Below are positions 15,874-23,214 of a stretch of 23,214 bases of DNA, piece after piece (positions within the stretch are counted from its first letter, which is position 1; each line of letters begins with the position of its first letter). Origin of the DNA: JANMZR01 sp031383555 (GTDB taxonomy: Bacteria; Bacteroidota; Bacteroidia; Cytophagales; Spirosomataceae); contig JANMZR010000062.1 in NCBI GenBank assembly GCA_031383555.1, positions 1 to 23,214 of the forward strand, given 5' to 3'. Made by a program: the position numbers and the translations under genes. Below the pieces are notes generated by a model that saw nothing but the letters and a program-made list of their open reading frames with translations, searched no databases and was not told where the DNA came from.

Positions 15874-17874
15874 ATGATTTTTAATCGCTATTTATTACTT
15901 TTTGTATTTTTTTTACAAATACATATTTCAAAAGCACAGACTCTCGTCGATAGCTTAACAAATTTGCTAAATACAAAAATAGCTGACACTAGCCGAGTAC
16001 TTATTTACGACCAATTGGCTTTTGAATTTATGAATAGTAAGTCTCAAATTGCATTAAAGTATGCTCAAGATGGCCTCAAACTAGCCCAAGACATTAAGTT
16101 TTTAAAAGGGCAGGCCAGAAATTTGAATCGCCTAGGGTCTATTTTTAGAATTTCGACAAATTTTGCTAAATCACTAGAAATGCATTTGAAAGCAATTGAA
16201 ATTTCTAAAAAAATTAATGACAATGAAGGACTTGCACGCAACTATAATAATTTAGGTATTTTATATGCCGCTCAAACAGACTTTCGTAAAGCTCTTTATT
16301 ATAGTTTTATTGCCAATAAAATTGCCCAAAGTATAAATAACGAATCAATAACTGAAGCAACAATAAATAATATTGGAGGAAATTATGCACGATTAAATAT
16401 GCTAGATTCAGCCTTATTTTTCGCAGAAATAAATTATAAAAAAAAGATTACTCCATTGAATATTAGCTTATTAGCCAATATTTATAATCGGAATAATAAT
16501 GCTCCTAAGGCCCTATATTTTTACAATTTAAGTATATCAATGCTTGATCAAAATGGTGACTTACGAAATCTCAGTTTAGCGTTTTTTGAGATAGCTCAGG
16601 TTTACAAAAAAATTAATCGACTTGACTCTTGCCTTTTTTATGCAAAAAAATCTTTGGCTTTGGCCGAAAGAACCCAAAATTTTAGTATTGTTAGCGAATC
16701 AAGTTCTTTACTAGCTAAGCTTTATGAAAAGGAAAATCCTGCAAAAGCGTTGTCTTATTTTAAGACTTCATTAATTGCCAAAGATTCAGTTTTTAATTTA
16801 GACAAATACAAGCAGATGGGGAATCTTGAGCTTAACGAAAGGCTCCGTTTGGAAGAACTTGCCAAAACACAAAATGAATTTGATGCTCAAAAAAAATATT
16901 TACTTCTACTTTCCTTATTAGGGATTTTATTTGTCGTTACTATTATTCAATTTCGCAATAATAAGCAAAAGCAAGCGGCTAACAAGCTATTAAACAAGCA
17001 GAAAATTGATATTGAATCACAAAAAATGAAATTACATGAGTCATTAGAAACGGTAAAAGCCACCCAATTGCAGCTTATTCAACAAGAAAAATTAGCCTCA
17101 TTAGGCGAATTAACTGCTGGCATTGCCCATGAGATACAGAATCCACTTAATTTTGTAAATAATTTTTCTGAATTAAGTACCGAATTGGTAACTGAAATGA
17201 AAGACGAGTTAGCAAAAATAACTATTGCTTCTGAAAATAAAGATAATCTTTTCGAAATACTGGACGACTTAGCCCTAAATCAACAAAAGATACATCATCA
17301 TGGAGTTCGTGCAAGTAATATTGTAAAAGGTATGCTCGATCACTCACGCAAAAGTACAAGTGAAAAGTCAAAAATTAATCTGAATACTTTGGCTGAGGAA
17401 TATTTGAGGCTTTCTTATTTAGGAACTCGATCAAAAATAGTAGATTTTAATGCAGACTATCAATTTAAGCAAGATGCTGAATTACCCAATTTCTATGCTA
17501 ATTCTCAGGATATTTCTCGAGTAGTGCTTAATCTGATTAATAATGCCTTCTATGCTGTTTGGGATCGAGTAAAATATGAAAACAAGGCGGATAACTTCAA
17601 TTATAAACCTAAAGTTACAGTTTACACCCAATCTGAAATTGTAGATGATAAAATGTTTATAATTTTGAAGGTTGAAGATAACGGCCTTGGTATAAAAGAG
17701 GAAGTGAAAAACAAGATATTTCAACCTTTTTTTACTACCAAACCTACGGGGGAGGGCACCGGGTTAGGCCTTTCTATAAGTTATGATATAGTGGTGAAGG
17801 GTCATAATGGCGTACTTATGGTAGAAAGTGAGTTAGGGAAAGGAACGATATTTACTATGAAATTGCCATGTTGA
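15874..17874 (+). CDS. TPR-containing sensor histidine kinase (classical HisKA type), orphan
   Basis: A 666-residue membrane kinase from the chosen ATG, which gives a clean signal peptide (MIFNRYLLLFVFFLQIHISKAQ). An in-frame TTG at 15814 would add 20 residues. The sensor part holds TPR repeats to about 325 (ARNYNNLGILYAAQTDFRKA, ALYFYNLSIS). One transmembrane helix follows at about 342-360 (YLLLLSLLGILFVVTIIQF), then a coiled coil. The HisKA box is SLGELTAGIAHEIQNPLN with His419. The ATPase domain has an N box (NLINNAFYAVWDR), G1 (DNGLGI), an F box (PFFTTKP) and G2 (GEGTGLGLSISYDI). All catalytic motifs are present. No response regulator is adjacent, so its partner lies elsewhere. It is a different kinase class from the one at 9644 despite the shared TPR architecture. 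Confidence 0.9.
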   Translation: MIFNRYLLLFVFFLQIHISKAQTLVDSLTNLLNTKIADTSRVLIYDQLAFEFMNSKSQIALKYAQDGLKLAQDIKFLKGQARNLNRLGSIFRISTNFAKSLEMHLKAIEISKKINDNEGLARNYNNLGILYAAQTDFRKALYYSFIANKIAQSINNESITEATINNIGGNYARLNMLDSALFFAEINYKKKITPLNISLLANIYNRNNNAPKALYFYNLSISMLDQNGDLRNLSLAFFEIAQVYKKINRLDSCLFYAKKSLALAERTQNFSIVSESSSLLAKLYEKENPAKALSYFKTSLIAKDSVFNLDKYKQMGNLELNERLRLEELAKTQNEFDAQKKYLLLLSLLGILFVVTIIQFRNNKQKQAANKLLNKQKIDIESQKMKLHESLETVKATQLQLIQQEKLASLGELTAGIAHEIQNPLNFVNNFSELSTELVTEMKDELAKITIASENKDNLFEILDDLALNQQKIHHHGVRASNIVKGMLDHSRKSTSEKSKINLNTLAEEYLRLSYLGTRSKIVDFNADYQFKQDAELPNFYANSQDISRVVLNLINNAFYAVWDRVKYENKADNFNYKPKVTVYTQSEIVDDKMFIILKVEDNGLGIKEEVKNKIFQPFFTTKPTGEGTGLGLSISYDIVVKGHNGVLMVESELGKGTIFTMKLPC

Positions 17875-18031
17875 ATAATTTGATAAGTAATTGTATATCA
17901 AATGTTTTGGAATGATTTTTAATCCATATTATTTATTCAATAAATTGTTTAGAATAAAAATAGTTATTCATGAAGTTTTTATCACATTTTTCACTAATTT
18001 CAATCTTTCAACAATTTAAACCCCATTTGAA

Positions 18032-18220
18032 ATGAAAAAATCCATTTATTTTACAGTGTTATTACTTTTGACTTCTTTTTTAGTTGTTGCTCAACCAGAT
18101 GATCCTAGAACAGGAACCGATGGAGGTGGCTTCGACATGATGTCTGGTCTTATTGGCCTTATCGTGGGTGCTGCATTAGGTTTCTTCGGCTCAAAAATGA
18201 TGGGTAAAAAAAATGCTTAG
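18032..18220 (+). CDS. 62-residue exported glycine-zipper membrane peptide
   Basis: A signal peptide (MKKSIYFTVLLLLTSFLVVA|Q) is followed by an acidic, Gly-rich linker (PDDPRTGTDGGG) and a C-terminal hydrophobic segment. That segment (38-58) is built on small residues, GLIGLIVGAALGFFG, and ends in the basic tail KMMGKKNA. The pattern resembles glycine-zipper membrane segments that pack tightly or oligomerise. No family is recognised. The gene has its own leader of about 157 bp and ends before a strong symmetric terminator, so it is probably a single-gene transcript. Codon use is like its neighbours, and short length with a clear signal peptide argues for a real gene. Confidence 0.75.
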   Translation: MKKSIYFTVLLLLTSFLVVAQPDDPRTGTDGGGFDMMSGLIGLIVGAALGFFGSKMMGKKNA

Positions 18221-18240
18221 AAACTTACAAACTTGTCATC

Positions 18241-18276
18241 AAAAAAAAATCCTCGATTAATCGAGGATTTTTTTTT
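18241..18276. terminator. Symmetric bidirectional terminator
   Basis: The palindrome TCCTCGATTAATCGAGGA (18250-18267) is flanked by nine A on the left and nine T on the right, giving a stem with a U tract in both directions. It sits between the convergent 62-residue gene (plus) and the C1 peptidase gene (minus) and should end both transcripts. Confidence 0.9.
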
Positions 18277-18287
18277 GATACCTAAAA

Positions 18288-19820
18288 TTAAAAACTTTCT
18301 ATTAATTCCATATGATCGAAAGTTATTAAAATTGGCACTATACTTCCTTTATGGCCTTTTCTTAAATCAAAAGCAATTTTTTTGTCATTATAATTAATCT
18401 GATTATAAGGTACTAATTCCTCTCCAAAAGCATCAACTACTCTTTTTGTAAAGGGGCCGTTTGCTGCATTTATTTTTGAAATATAATCAGTTATATTCAA
18501 CTTCTTTTTAGAAAACAAAAAAAGCCAATTCTCTTTGCCTAATGGTTCTATCAATTTATAGGCTCTTTCTTTAGAGGCCGTCTTTTCTTTGTTCCATTCG
18601 GGGCTTGGGAATAAAAATTTGGAGTTTGCACCAATCAATTCACTAGTGGAGTCGATATTAGGGAATAGGAGTGGGGTTTCTAAACTCGATTCATTTTTGC
18701 CAATTAAATACAAATAACATTGATTAGTAATATTGGCTTCATGTATAAATAAGGTACCAGTATTTTGTGGATAAAGCAAAGAATAAGTACCTATTTGCTT
18801 ACTGCTGTCAATTTTATTATCAGAAAATACTCTCATATAGGGTACTTCATTATCAATAGAAGTTGTGCCAAAACGGATTATTACATTAGCTGAAAGTTCA
18901 CTTTTGGCTGGCTTTAAATCGGGCTCTAAATAAGCTTGAAAGCAATATTGGGCTAATTTGGGGTAGTCGCTATACTTAATCCAGAAAAAACCATTATCGC
19001 CCCAAGAGTCGCCATAACTATTTACTACTTTAAAAGCACCGCCGTATTTATTATTATTATAGCCAACGATACATACACAGTGGCCCGCCATTAGAGGTTC
19101 ACCCTTTACAAGCTTCCAAAGCCTAAAGTCTTCATCTTCATCAAGTTCAAAACCCAGAAAAGCTTTAAATCGGGGCCAAAGGCTATTCCAAAACTTCAAT
19201 TTATCAAATGAAGGGCTCATAAAAAATCCCACTAAAACAGGTGTATTTTCTGATAGCGCTTTTTTTGTTAACTCCACAGGGTCCTCATACTTATTGTCTC
19301 CAGCACCAAATACTCTAATGAAATCCATTATTTTAGAGCTATTATTTGGGTGTTTAGTGAAGTCATTGTTTTGGCAAGTATGGTAAGGTACCTCGTCATA
19401 ATTTACTACTCCTTTGGTTTTGAGGTAAGTAAGCGCATTTGTTAGGTTTATGCCTTTCATGCAATCCAAATTGGTGCTGTCTTTTACTGCATTGAACAAA
19501 TAGGATGGTGAAAATCTTAATTGATCTATTTTGCTTTTGTCAGTAATACCCAAACGTTGGGCTTCTAACAATGTACGCATATAGTAGGTGGTTGCTACGC
19601 CTACACATGTTCCAAACGCCTTTTGATTAATTATAGATGGAAGGTATTTTGAATGATCAATCGTATCGGGTAAGCTATTTGAGTCGGCGAGTAAGCTCGT
19701 GTTTTTTGATCGTATTTTTTTGTATTCTTGATTTGCTTTTTCGTCTGTAATTAGCCCTTGCGAAAAGCAGAAATTGGGGAGGATAAGTAAAAATAATAGT
19801 TGTAATAGGTTTAATTTCAT
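18288..19820 (-). CDS. Secreted papain-family (C1) peptidase with DUF4384-like C-terminus
   Basis: A 510-residue exported protein (signal peptide MKLNLLQLLFLLILPNFCFS|Q). The peptidase domain (about 55-300) has the full C1 catalytic set: Cys72 in NQKAFGTCVGVA, His247 in MAGHCVCIVGY, and Asn267 in VVNSYGDSWGDNGFFWI. The usual papain CGSCWA text is changed to FGTCVGVA. The C-terminal part (about 345-505) has a pattern like DUF4384: LLFPNIDST, SKFLFPSPEW, ENWLFLFSKKKLNI. This domain in other bacteria is often fused to caspase-like peptidases. The gene lies 179 bp downstream of the caspase gene on the same strand and may belong with it functionally. No pro-domain of the eukaryotic type is evident. 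Confidence 0.85.
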   Translation of the reverse strand: MKLNLLQLLFLLILPNFCFSQGLITDEKANQEYKKIRSKNTSLLADSNSLPDTIDHSKYLPSIINQKAFGTCVGVATTYYMRTLLEAQRLGITDKSKIDQLRFSPSYLFNAVKDSTNLDCMKGINLTNALTYLKTKGVVNYDEVPYHTCQNNDFTKHPNNSSKIMDFIRVFGAGDNKYEDPVELTKKALSENTPVLVGFFMSPSFDKLKFWNSLWPRFKAFLGFELDEDEDFRLWKLVKGEPLMAGHCVCIVGYNNNKYGGAFKVVNSYGDSWGDNGFFWIKYSDYPKLAQYCFQAYLEPDLKPAKSELSANVIIRFGTTSIDNEVPYMRVFSDNKIDSSKQIGTYSLLYPQNTGTLFIHEANITNQCYLYLIGKNESSLETPLLFPNIDSTSELIGANSKFLFPSPEWNKEKTASKERAYKLIEPLGKENWLFLFSKKKLNITDYISKINAANGPFTKRVVDAFGEELVPYNQINYNDKKIAFDLRKGHKGSIVPILITFDHMELIESF

Positions 19821-19999
19821 AGGTTTTATGCTCTTTAGGTTTTACGCCCTTTTTTGAGGAGTTGATTCTTAAATCCAACTCTATTGAAATGGTGTGGAAT
19901 TAGGTTCTTATACCCAACAAATTATAAATGAATAAAATAGGCAAATTCTTATCAATTTATTATTATTTTTAGAAAATAAACATTTTTAGTATTCCTAAA

Positions 20000-21910
20000 T
20001 CAATATTTAAAATAGAAATCACCGAAAATAGAAGAACTATCCCATGGCAATTGAGTTTCCTTTGAGGCTTTAAACACTTCTTCTTTGACTTTTTTAAATA
20101 CATCCTCAATTTTTTTGCCTGGTTGAAGCAAAGCACTTGATAGTTCTTTGGTATAAATACTATTTTTGCCAAACCCATCTGAAGCTACTTTACCTGGTGC
20201 TGTTGAAAATGCTATAAAGGTGCCAATGGCTTGTTTCTCAGGCTTTGCCAAACCTCCACTTCCAGTGGAGCGAAAGCCTTCAACTGGATTGTTACGACAA
20301 GCATCTAAAATAATCATATTCAGGTTGTTTTTGGCTTGCTCTATTTCATTATATAAGCTTTCCATATTATAACAATCACGGGCAATATCAGAAGGTTTGG
20401 CAATTTTAGCATTAATTGGCACTATATAATTATTGCCATTTTGTTGAATTCCATGACCCGCATAATAAAATAAACCAATTGTTTCTTTATCTTTTGCCAA
20501 TTCGGTTGTAAAATTATCAATGGCTTCCCATATTTTTTCACGATCACCATTTGTAATGGTATTTACTTTAAAACCAACCATTTTTAGTGTTGAATCCATC
20601 AGATTGGCATCATTCAATGGGTTTTTAAGCTTAGGTAAATTAACATAATCACTATTGCCTATTATTAAGGCTATACGATTTTCCTTAATAGTTTTTCTGG
20701 GAATTGAAGCGACAGCATCTATGGACGCAGCATTATTATTTGTGGAGGTTACTTTTGGTTTTTTATTTACAAAAAACAGATATTCTTTTTTGTTAGCATT
20801 ATTGTCGGTTGCGATAATTTTTACAGCGTTTCTACCTTCATCTAAAATAATGTTTGCCTGAAATACATTTGAAGCTTTCTCTATTTCAGCAGTAATATCA
20901 TTAATGGTTACTTTTGATATGCCAGAGTCATCGGTAGCTTCACCAGCAATGGTAATCTGATCGTCGTCAGAAGAAATCATAAAGCCTGGCACACCTTCTT
21001 TATAACCAGGCAAGTGTTCCAAATTTTTCAGTTTAATTTTTGGTAGCTCATTATCTATTATAACCTCCTTATAATCAATAGTTTGGGTCATATTTGTTAA
21101 TTTTAAAGTACTATTAACGAAATTTGACCAAGGGCCAAATCTTGTAAAATTTAGAATTATGCCAGTATATTTTTCAAAATAATCGGTTATTTTAAATACA
21201 TTCGTATTAATGCCATTAGGAATTCCATCTCCAAAATCAAATGAAACCACAAGGCCTTCTATACTTGGTGTTTTACCATTTAGGTTTATACCTGCACTGG
21301 CTGTTCCACGGTTCCAAATACGGAGTTCGTCAATTTCACCTTTAAAATGGTTAGAATTATCACCACGCTGCCCAAGATAAATAGGGCAATTATTTTTGGT
21401 ATTGTATTTTGTGTTATCGGGCACTGCACCTGAAAATTGACCGTCCACGTAAAGCTCCAAATTGCCTTCAAATCTTGTAAATATAATATTGTGCCATTTG
21501 CCATCATTTATTTTATGGGTTGAAAATATTTCAGGGTTATTTGTACCGTCATACCTTGCAGCCTGTATTCTGCCTTCATTCTCGTCATTGGTTTGGTTGA
21601 GGTATCTTATAACAAACGGATAGGCTCCTTCTTGCATCGACCACTTTTCCACAATATCGTTATCGGGGTTCGTTATGTCCATTTGAAAGGCATCAGGTTT
21701 TACCCATACAGATATAGTAAAATCTTCATTGTAGTTAAAATTACCTAATTCTATGTCTGTGATTTCCACATAATCGTCTATTCCATCAAAATTTAAAGCT
21801 GTATTTTGTGAAAAAGCCAAGTTGCCATAAAAGAGTAATAGGAATATAATTTTTGAAATACTTTTCATTTTAAATGGATTTTTATTTTTTTCATTCTCCT
21901 TCATGATCAT
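20000..21910 (-). CDS. Secreted LamG / Ig-like / caspase-family peptidase
   Basis: A 636-residue protein. After a signal peptide comes a LamG/concanavalin-like domain (about 38-225: NTALNFDGIDDYVEITD, GKWHNIIFTRFEGNLELYVD). An Ig-like domain follows (about 305-400: ITIAGEATDDSGISKVTIN, DEGRNAVKIIATDNNANK), then a C14-type caspase p20 domain (about 411-636). The catalytic dyad is intact: His486 in YYAGHGIQQNG and Cys538 in ILDACRNNP. The specificity of such bacterial caspase-like proteins is usually for basic residues, not Asp, but this is not determined here. Its ATG overlaps the stop of the upstream pseudo-caspase gene by 4 bases, suggesting translational coupling. An internal ATG at 21868 would give a tighter signal peptide (MKSISKIIFLLLFYGNLAFS|Q) and is an equally plausible start. 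Confidence 0.88.
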   Translation of the reverse strand: MIMKENEKNKNPFKMKSISKIIFLLLFYGNLAFSQNTALNFDGIDDYVEITDIELGNFNYNEDFTISVWVKPDAFQMDITNPDNDIVEKWSMQEGAYPFVIRYLNQTNDENEGRIQAARYDGTNNPEIFSTHKINDGKWHNIIFTRFEGNLELYVDGQFSGAVPDNTKYNTKNNCPIYLGQRGDNSNHFKGEIDELRIWNRGTASAGINLNGKTPSIEGLVVSFDFGDGIPNGINTNVFKITDYFEKYTGIILNFTRFGPWSNFVNSTLKLTNMTQTIDYKEVIIDNELPKIKLKNLEHLPGYKEGVPGFMISSDDDQITIAGEATDDSGISKVTINDITAEIEKASNVFQANIILDEGRNAVKIIATDNNANKKEYLFFVNKKPKVTSTNNNAASIDAVASIPRKTIKENRIALIIGNSDYVNLPKLKNPLNDANLMDSTLKMVGFKVNTITNGDREKIWEAIDNFTTELAKDKETIGLFYYAGHGIQQNGNNYIVPINAKIAKPSDIARDCYNMESLYNEIEQAKNNLNMIILDACRNNPVEGFRSTGSGGLAKPEKQAIGTFIAFSTAPGKVASDGFGKNSIYTKELSSALLQPGKKIEDVFKKVKEEVFKASKETQLPWDSSSIFGDFYFKY

Positions 21911-23085
21911 TCGCTATAAAACTCTTCCAATTCGGTAATTACAATTTCATCGCCAGGTTTTGGGGTTTTTATGATTACAATACTCATTATTTTTGGATTA
22001 TAAGCTTTTAAAGATTTATTTAAATAACTGCTAAGTTTTGTATTTATTGAAAGTGTTTTAGTAGTTGCAGCATTTGCTGAAATATTGCGGAGAACATGAT
22101 ATTCGGTTTTTAGTGTCGCATATTTATCAATTATAGTAGTAATAAAATTTTGCCTGGCTATTGGGTTTTTTATTTCAAGCAAATCATTTAGGTCGTCTTC
22201 TAGGTTGGCAAATATTTTGTCGGTTGATGTATTTTTTTCGCAACTTTGTATTTCCCATTTCAACTCCTGCTCTCTATTTGTAACAGGCGTTGGATTTAGT
22301 TCTTTATTCATGCGGTAATCAACCCCACGCAGCAATCCGTTGAACTTATACAAGGCTCTAGCTTTTTGTAATATTCTGTCAAATACCTCCATAAATGAGA
22401 CTGAAAACAAAGAATATTCATTTGGGTCGGAAATTATTTTATACTCACTTGAGTTCGGTAGCGCAAATATTTGGCTTCTGTTGGTAACTGCGTATGCGGG
22501 CTTATTTTTATTATTACTGGCAATTTTCACCAATCCACATGTAGTATTCATGAGGTGTTTTATTATTTCTATTCGGTTGTTGAATGCGACCTCGGTATCA
22601 CGATCGGGTGGTTTTTGTGGTGTTTCAAGTTTTAGTTTTGTATTTCGGCCATCAGCAATAGCAATAGCAAGCCTTGCACCTTGGGCTTTAATTAAGTTGG
22701 CAACTTCATCAAACGACATTGGCTTTGTTTTGGTGTCATTTAGGATAAGATGAGGATATTCACTATTGCTTGTTGGTGGGTAATATACTTTGCCGGAATA
22801 ATAGAAAACTATTATGTCGTTGGGTTTAATGTCAAATTTGGCAATACTATTTTTAACATTTTCGGTATTGAGTTTTGCAAAAGTTAAATTTACTTCGTCG
22901 ATTTGCCCATATCCCATACTGGTGTTTATGGTTTGAAATATTGCTTTGAAATGTCCATAACCTTTGTTTGTTGCCATTGCGAAGTCTTGATCAGTAAGAT
23001 CTGTTGCCGTAAGAAAATGCATGGTTTGGCAAGAAACATAATTATAAATCAAACAAAATACAAATAGTAAACTGATTTTTCGCAT
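21907..23085 (-). CDS. Secreted catalytically dead caspase-like protein
   Basis: A 392-residue exported protein (MRKISLLFVFCLIYNYVSCQ). Residues about 21-240 follow a caspase p20 fold outline: DIIVFYYSGKVYYPP is the equivalent of the FYYSGHG strand, and ARLAIAIADGRNTK that of ILDACRN. In both, the catalytic residue is replaced, His by Lys99 and Cys by Gly146, so the protein should not be a peptidase by that mechanism. The remaining part (about 270-370) is helical and mostly polar. The frame is long, uninterrupted and retains a signal peptide, so it is not a pseudogene. It is the first gene of a unit with the active caspase, which it overlaps by 4 bases. A regulatory, scaffold or substrate-binding role is plausible. 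The fold assignment is from motif alignment only. Confidence 0.7.
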   Translation of the reverse strand: MRKISLLFVFCLIYNYVSCQTMHFLTATDLTDQDFAMATNKGYGHFKAIFQTINTSMGYGQIDEVNLTFAKLNTENVKNSIAKFDIKPNDIIVFYYSGKVYYPPTSNSEYPHLILNDTKTKPMSFDEVANLIKAQGARLAIAIADGRNTKLKLETPQKPPDRDTEVAFNNRIEIIKHLMNTTCGLVKIASNNKNKPAYAVTNRSQIFALPNSSEYKIISDPNEYSLFSVSFMEVFDRILQKARALYKFNGLLRGVDYRMNKELNPTPVTNREQELKWEIQSCEKNTSTDKIFANLEDDLNDLLEIKNPIARQNFITTIIDKYATLKTEYHVLRNISANAATTKTLSINTKLSSYLNKSLKAYNPKIMSIVIIKTPKPGDEIVITELEEFYSE

Positions 23086-23171
23086 AATTTTAATTAAAAT
23101 AAGGTGGTAAAAAAATTAGTTTCTCCTAAAATAAAACTCACTTTTTAAGTATTGGAACTGAAGACGGGGAA

Positions 23172-23214
23172 ATGCTTAAATGTCGAGCAGAAAATAGTGA
23201 TTATATGCCAGCAC
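23172..23214 (+). CDS. Possible 5' end of a divergent gene running off the window
   Basis: An open frame from ATG at 23172 reads MLKCRAENSDYMPA and reaches the window edge. The same frame is open upstream to about 23133 without another ATG (SIGTEDGE before the Met). Base composition here is less AT-rich than the promoter region to its left. Too short to assign; it could equally be non-coding. Confidence 0.2.
   Translation, partial: MLKCRAENSDYMPA

Noticed and set aside
21907..21910. Frameshift splitting one long caspase gene
   Set aside because: Each of the two overlapping genes has its own signal peptide and its own caspase-like domain, so they are separate genes with an overlapping stop and start.
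22340..22753. 137-codon plus-strand ORF
   Set aside because: Lies wholly inside the pseudo-caspase gene on the opposite strand; its translation has no domain pattern and the minus-strand gene has a signal peptide and motifs.

Overview
The window looks like a chromosomal stretch from a Bacteroidota bacterium, probably a Cytophagales-type environmental species. The evidence is low GC, signal peptides ending in ...S|Q or a lipobox, a TonB-dependent outer-membrane receptor of the OMP_b-brl_3 type, A-rich start regions without Shine-Dalgarno sites, and several matches to the Bacteroidota promoter -7 element TAnnTTTG. No rRNA, tRNA, transposase, phage gene or CRISPR array was seen. The genus is not determined.

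Left part (1-9.4 kb, all minus strand): a DUF418 membrane protein interrupted by one in-frame TAA; a Tat-exported Gfo/Idh/MocA oxidoreductase; a GC-raised non-coding stretch with a perfect 15-bp hairpin; a full TonB-dependent-type receptor followed by a drastically shortened paralogue of itself; a seven-helix membrane protein; a DUF5602/TTHB210-like lipoprotein; a 535-bp gap with one possible 38-residue ORF; and a ScyD/ScyE-like beta-propeller lipoprotein.

Middle part (9.6-17.9 kb): a TPR sensor kinase of the HisKA_3 type with a NarL/LuxR-type response regulator (plus strand, probably one operon); a DM13 lipoprotein (minus); a two-gene glycosidase operon (GH39 beta-xylosidase-like plus a clan GH-A/GH5-like enzyme, minus); and a second TPR sensor kinase of the classical HisKA type with no regulator beside it (plus).

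Right part (18.0-23.2 kb): a 62-residue exported glycine-zipper peptide (plus) that converges on a minus-strand block of three exported proteases or protease relatives. In transcription order these are a caspase-fold protein that has lost both catalytic residues, an intact LamG/Ig-like/caspase protein whose start overlaps the first gene's stop by 4 bases, and a papain-family (C1) peptidase with a DUF4384-like C-terminal domain. This pseudo-caspase/caspase/papain arrangement is the strongest candidate for a poorly described system. Its function cannot be read from sequence alone.
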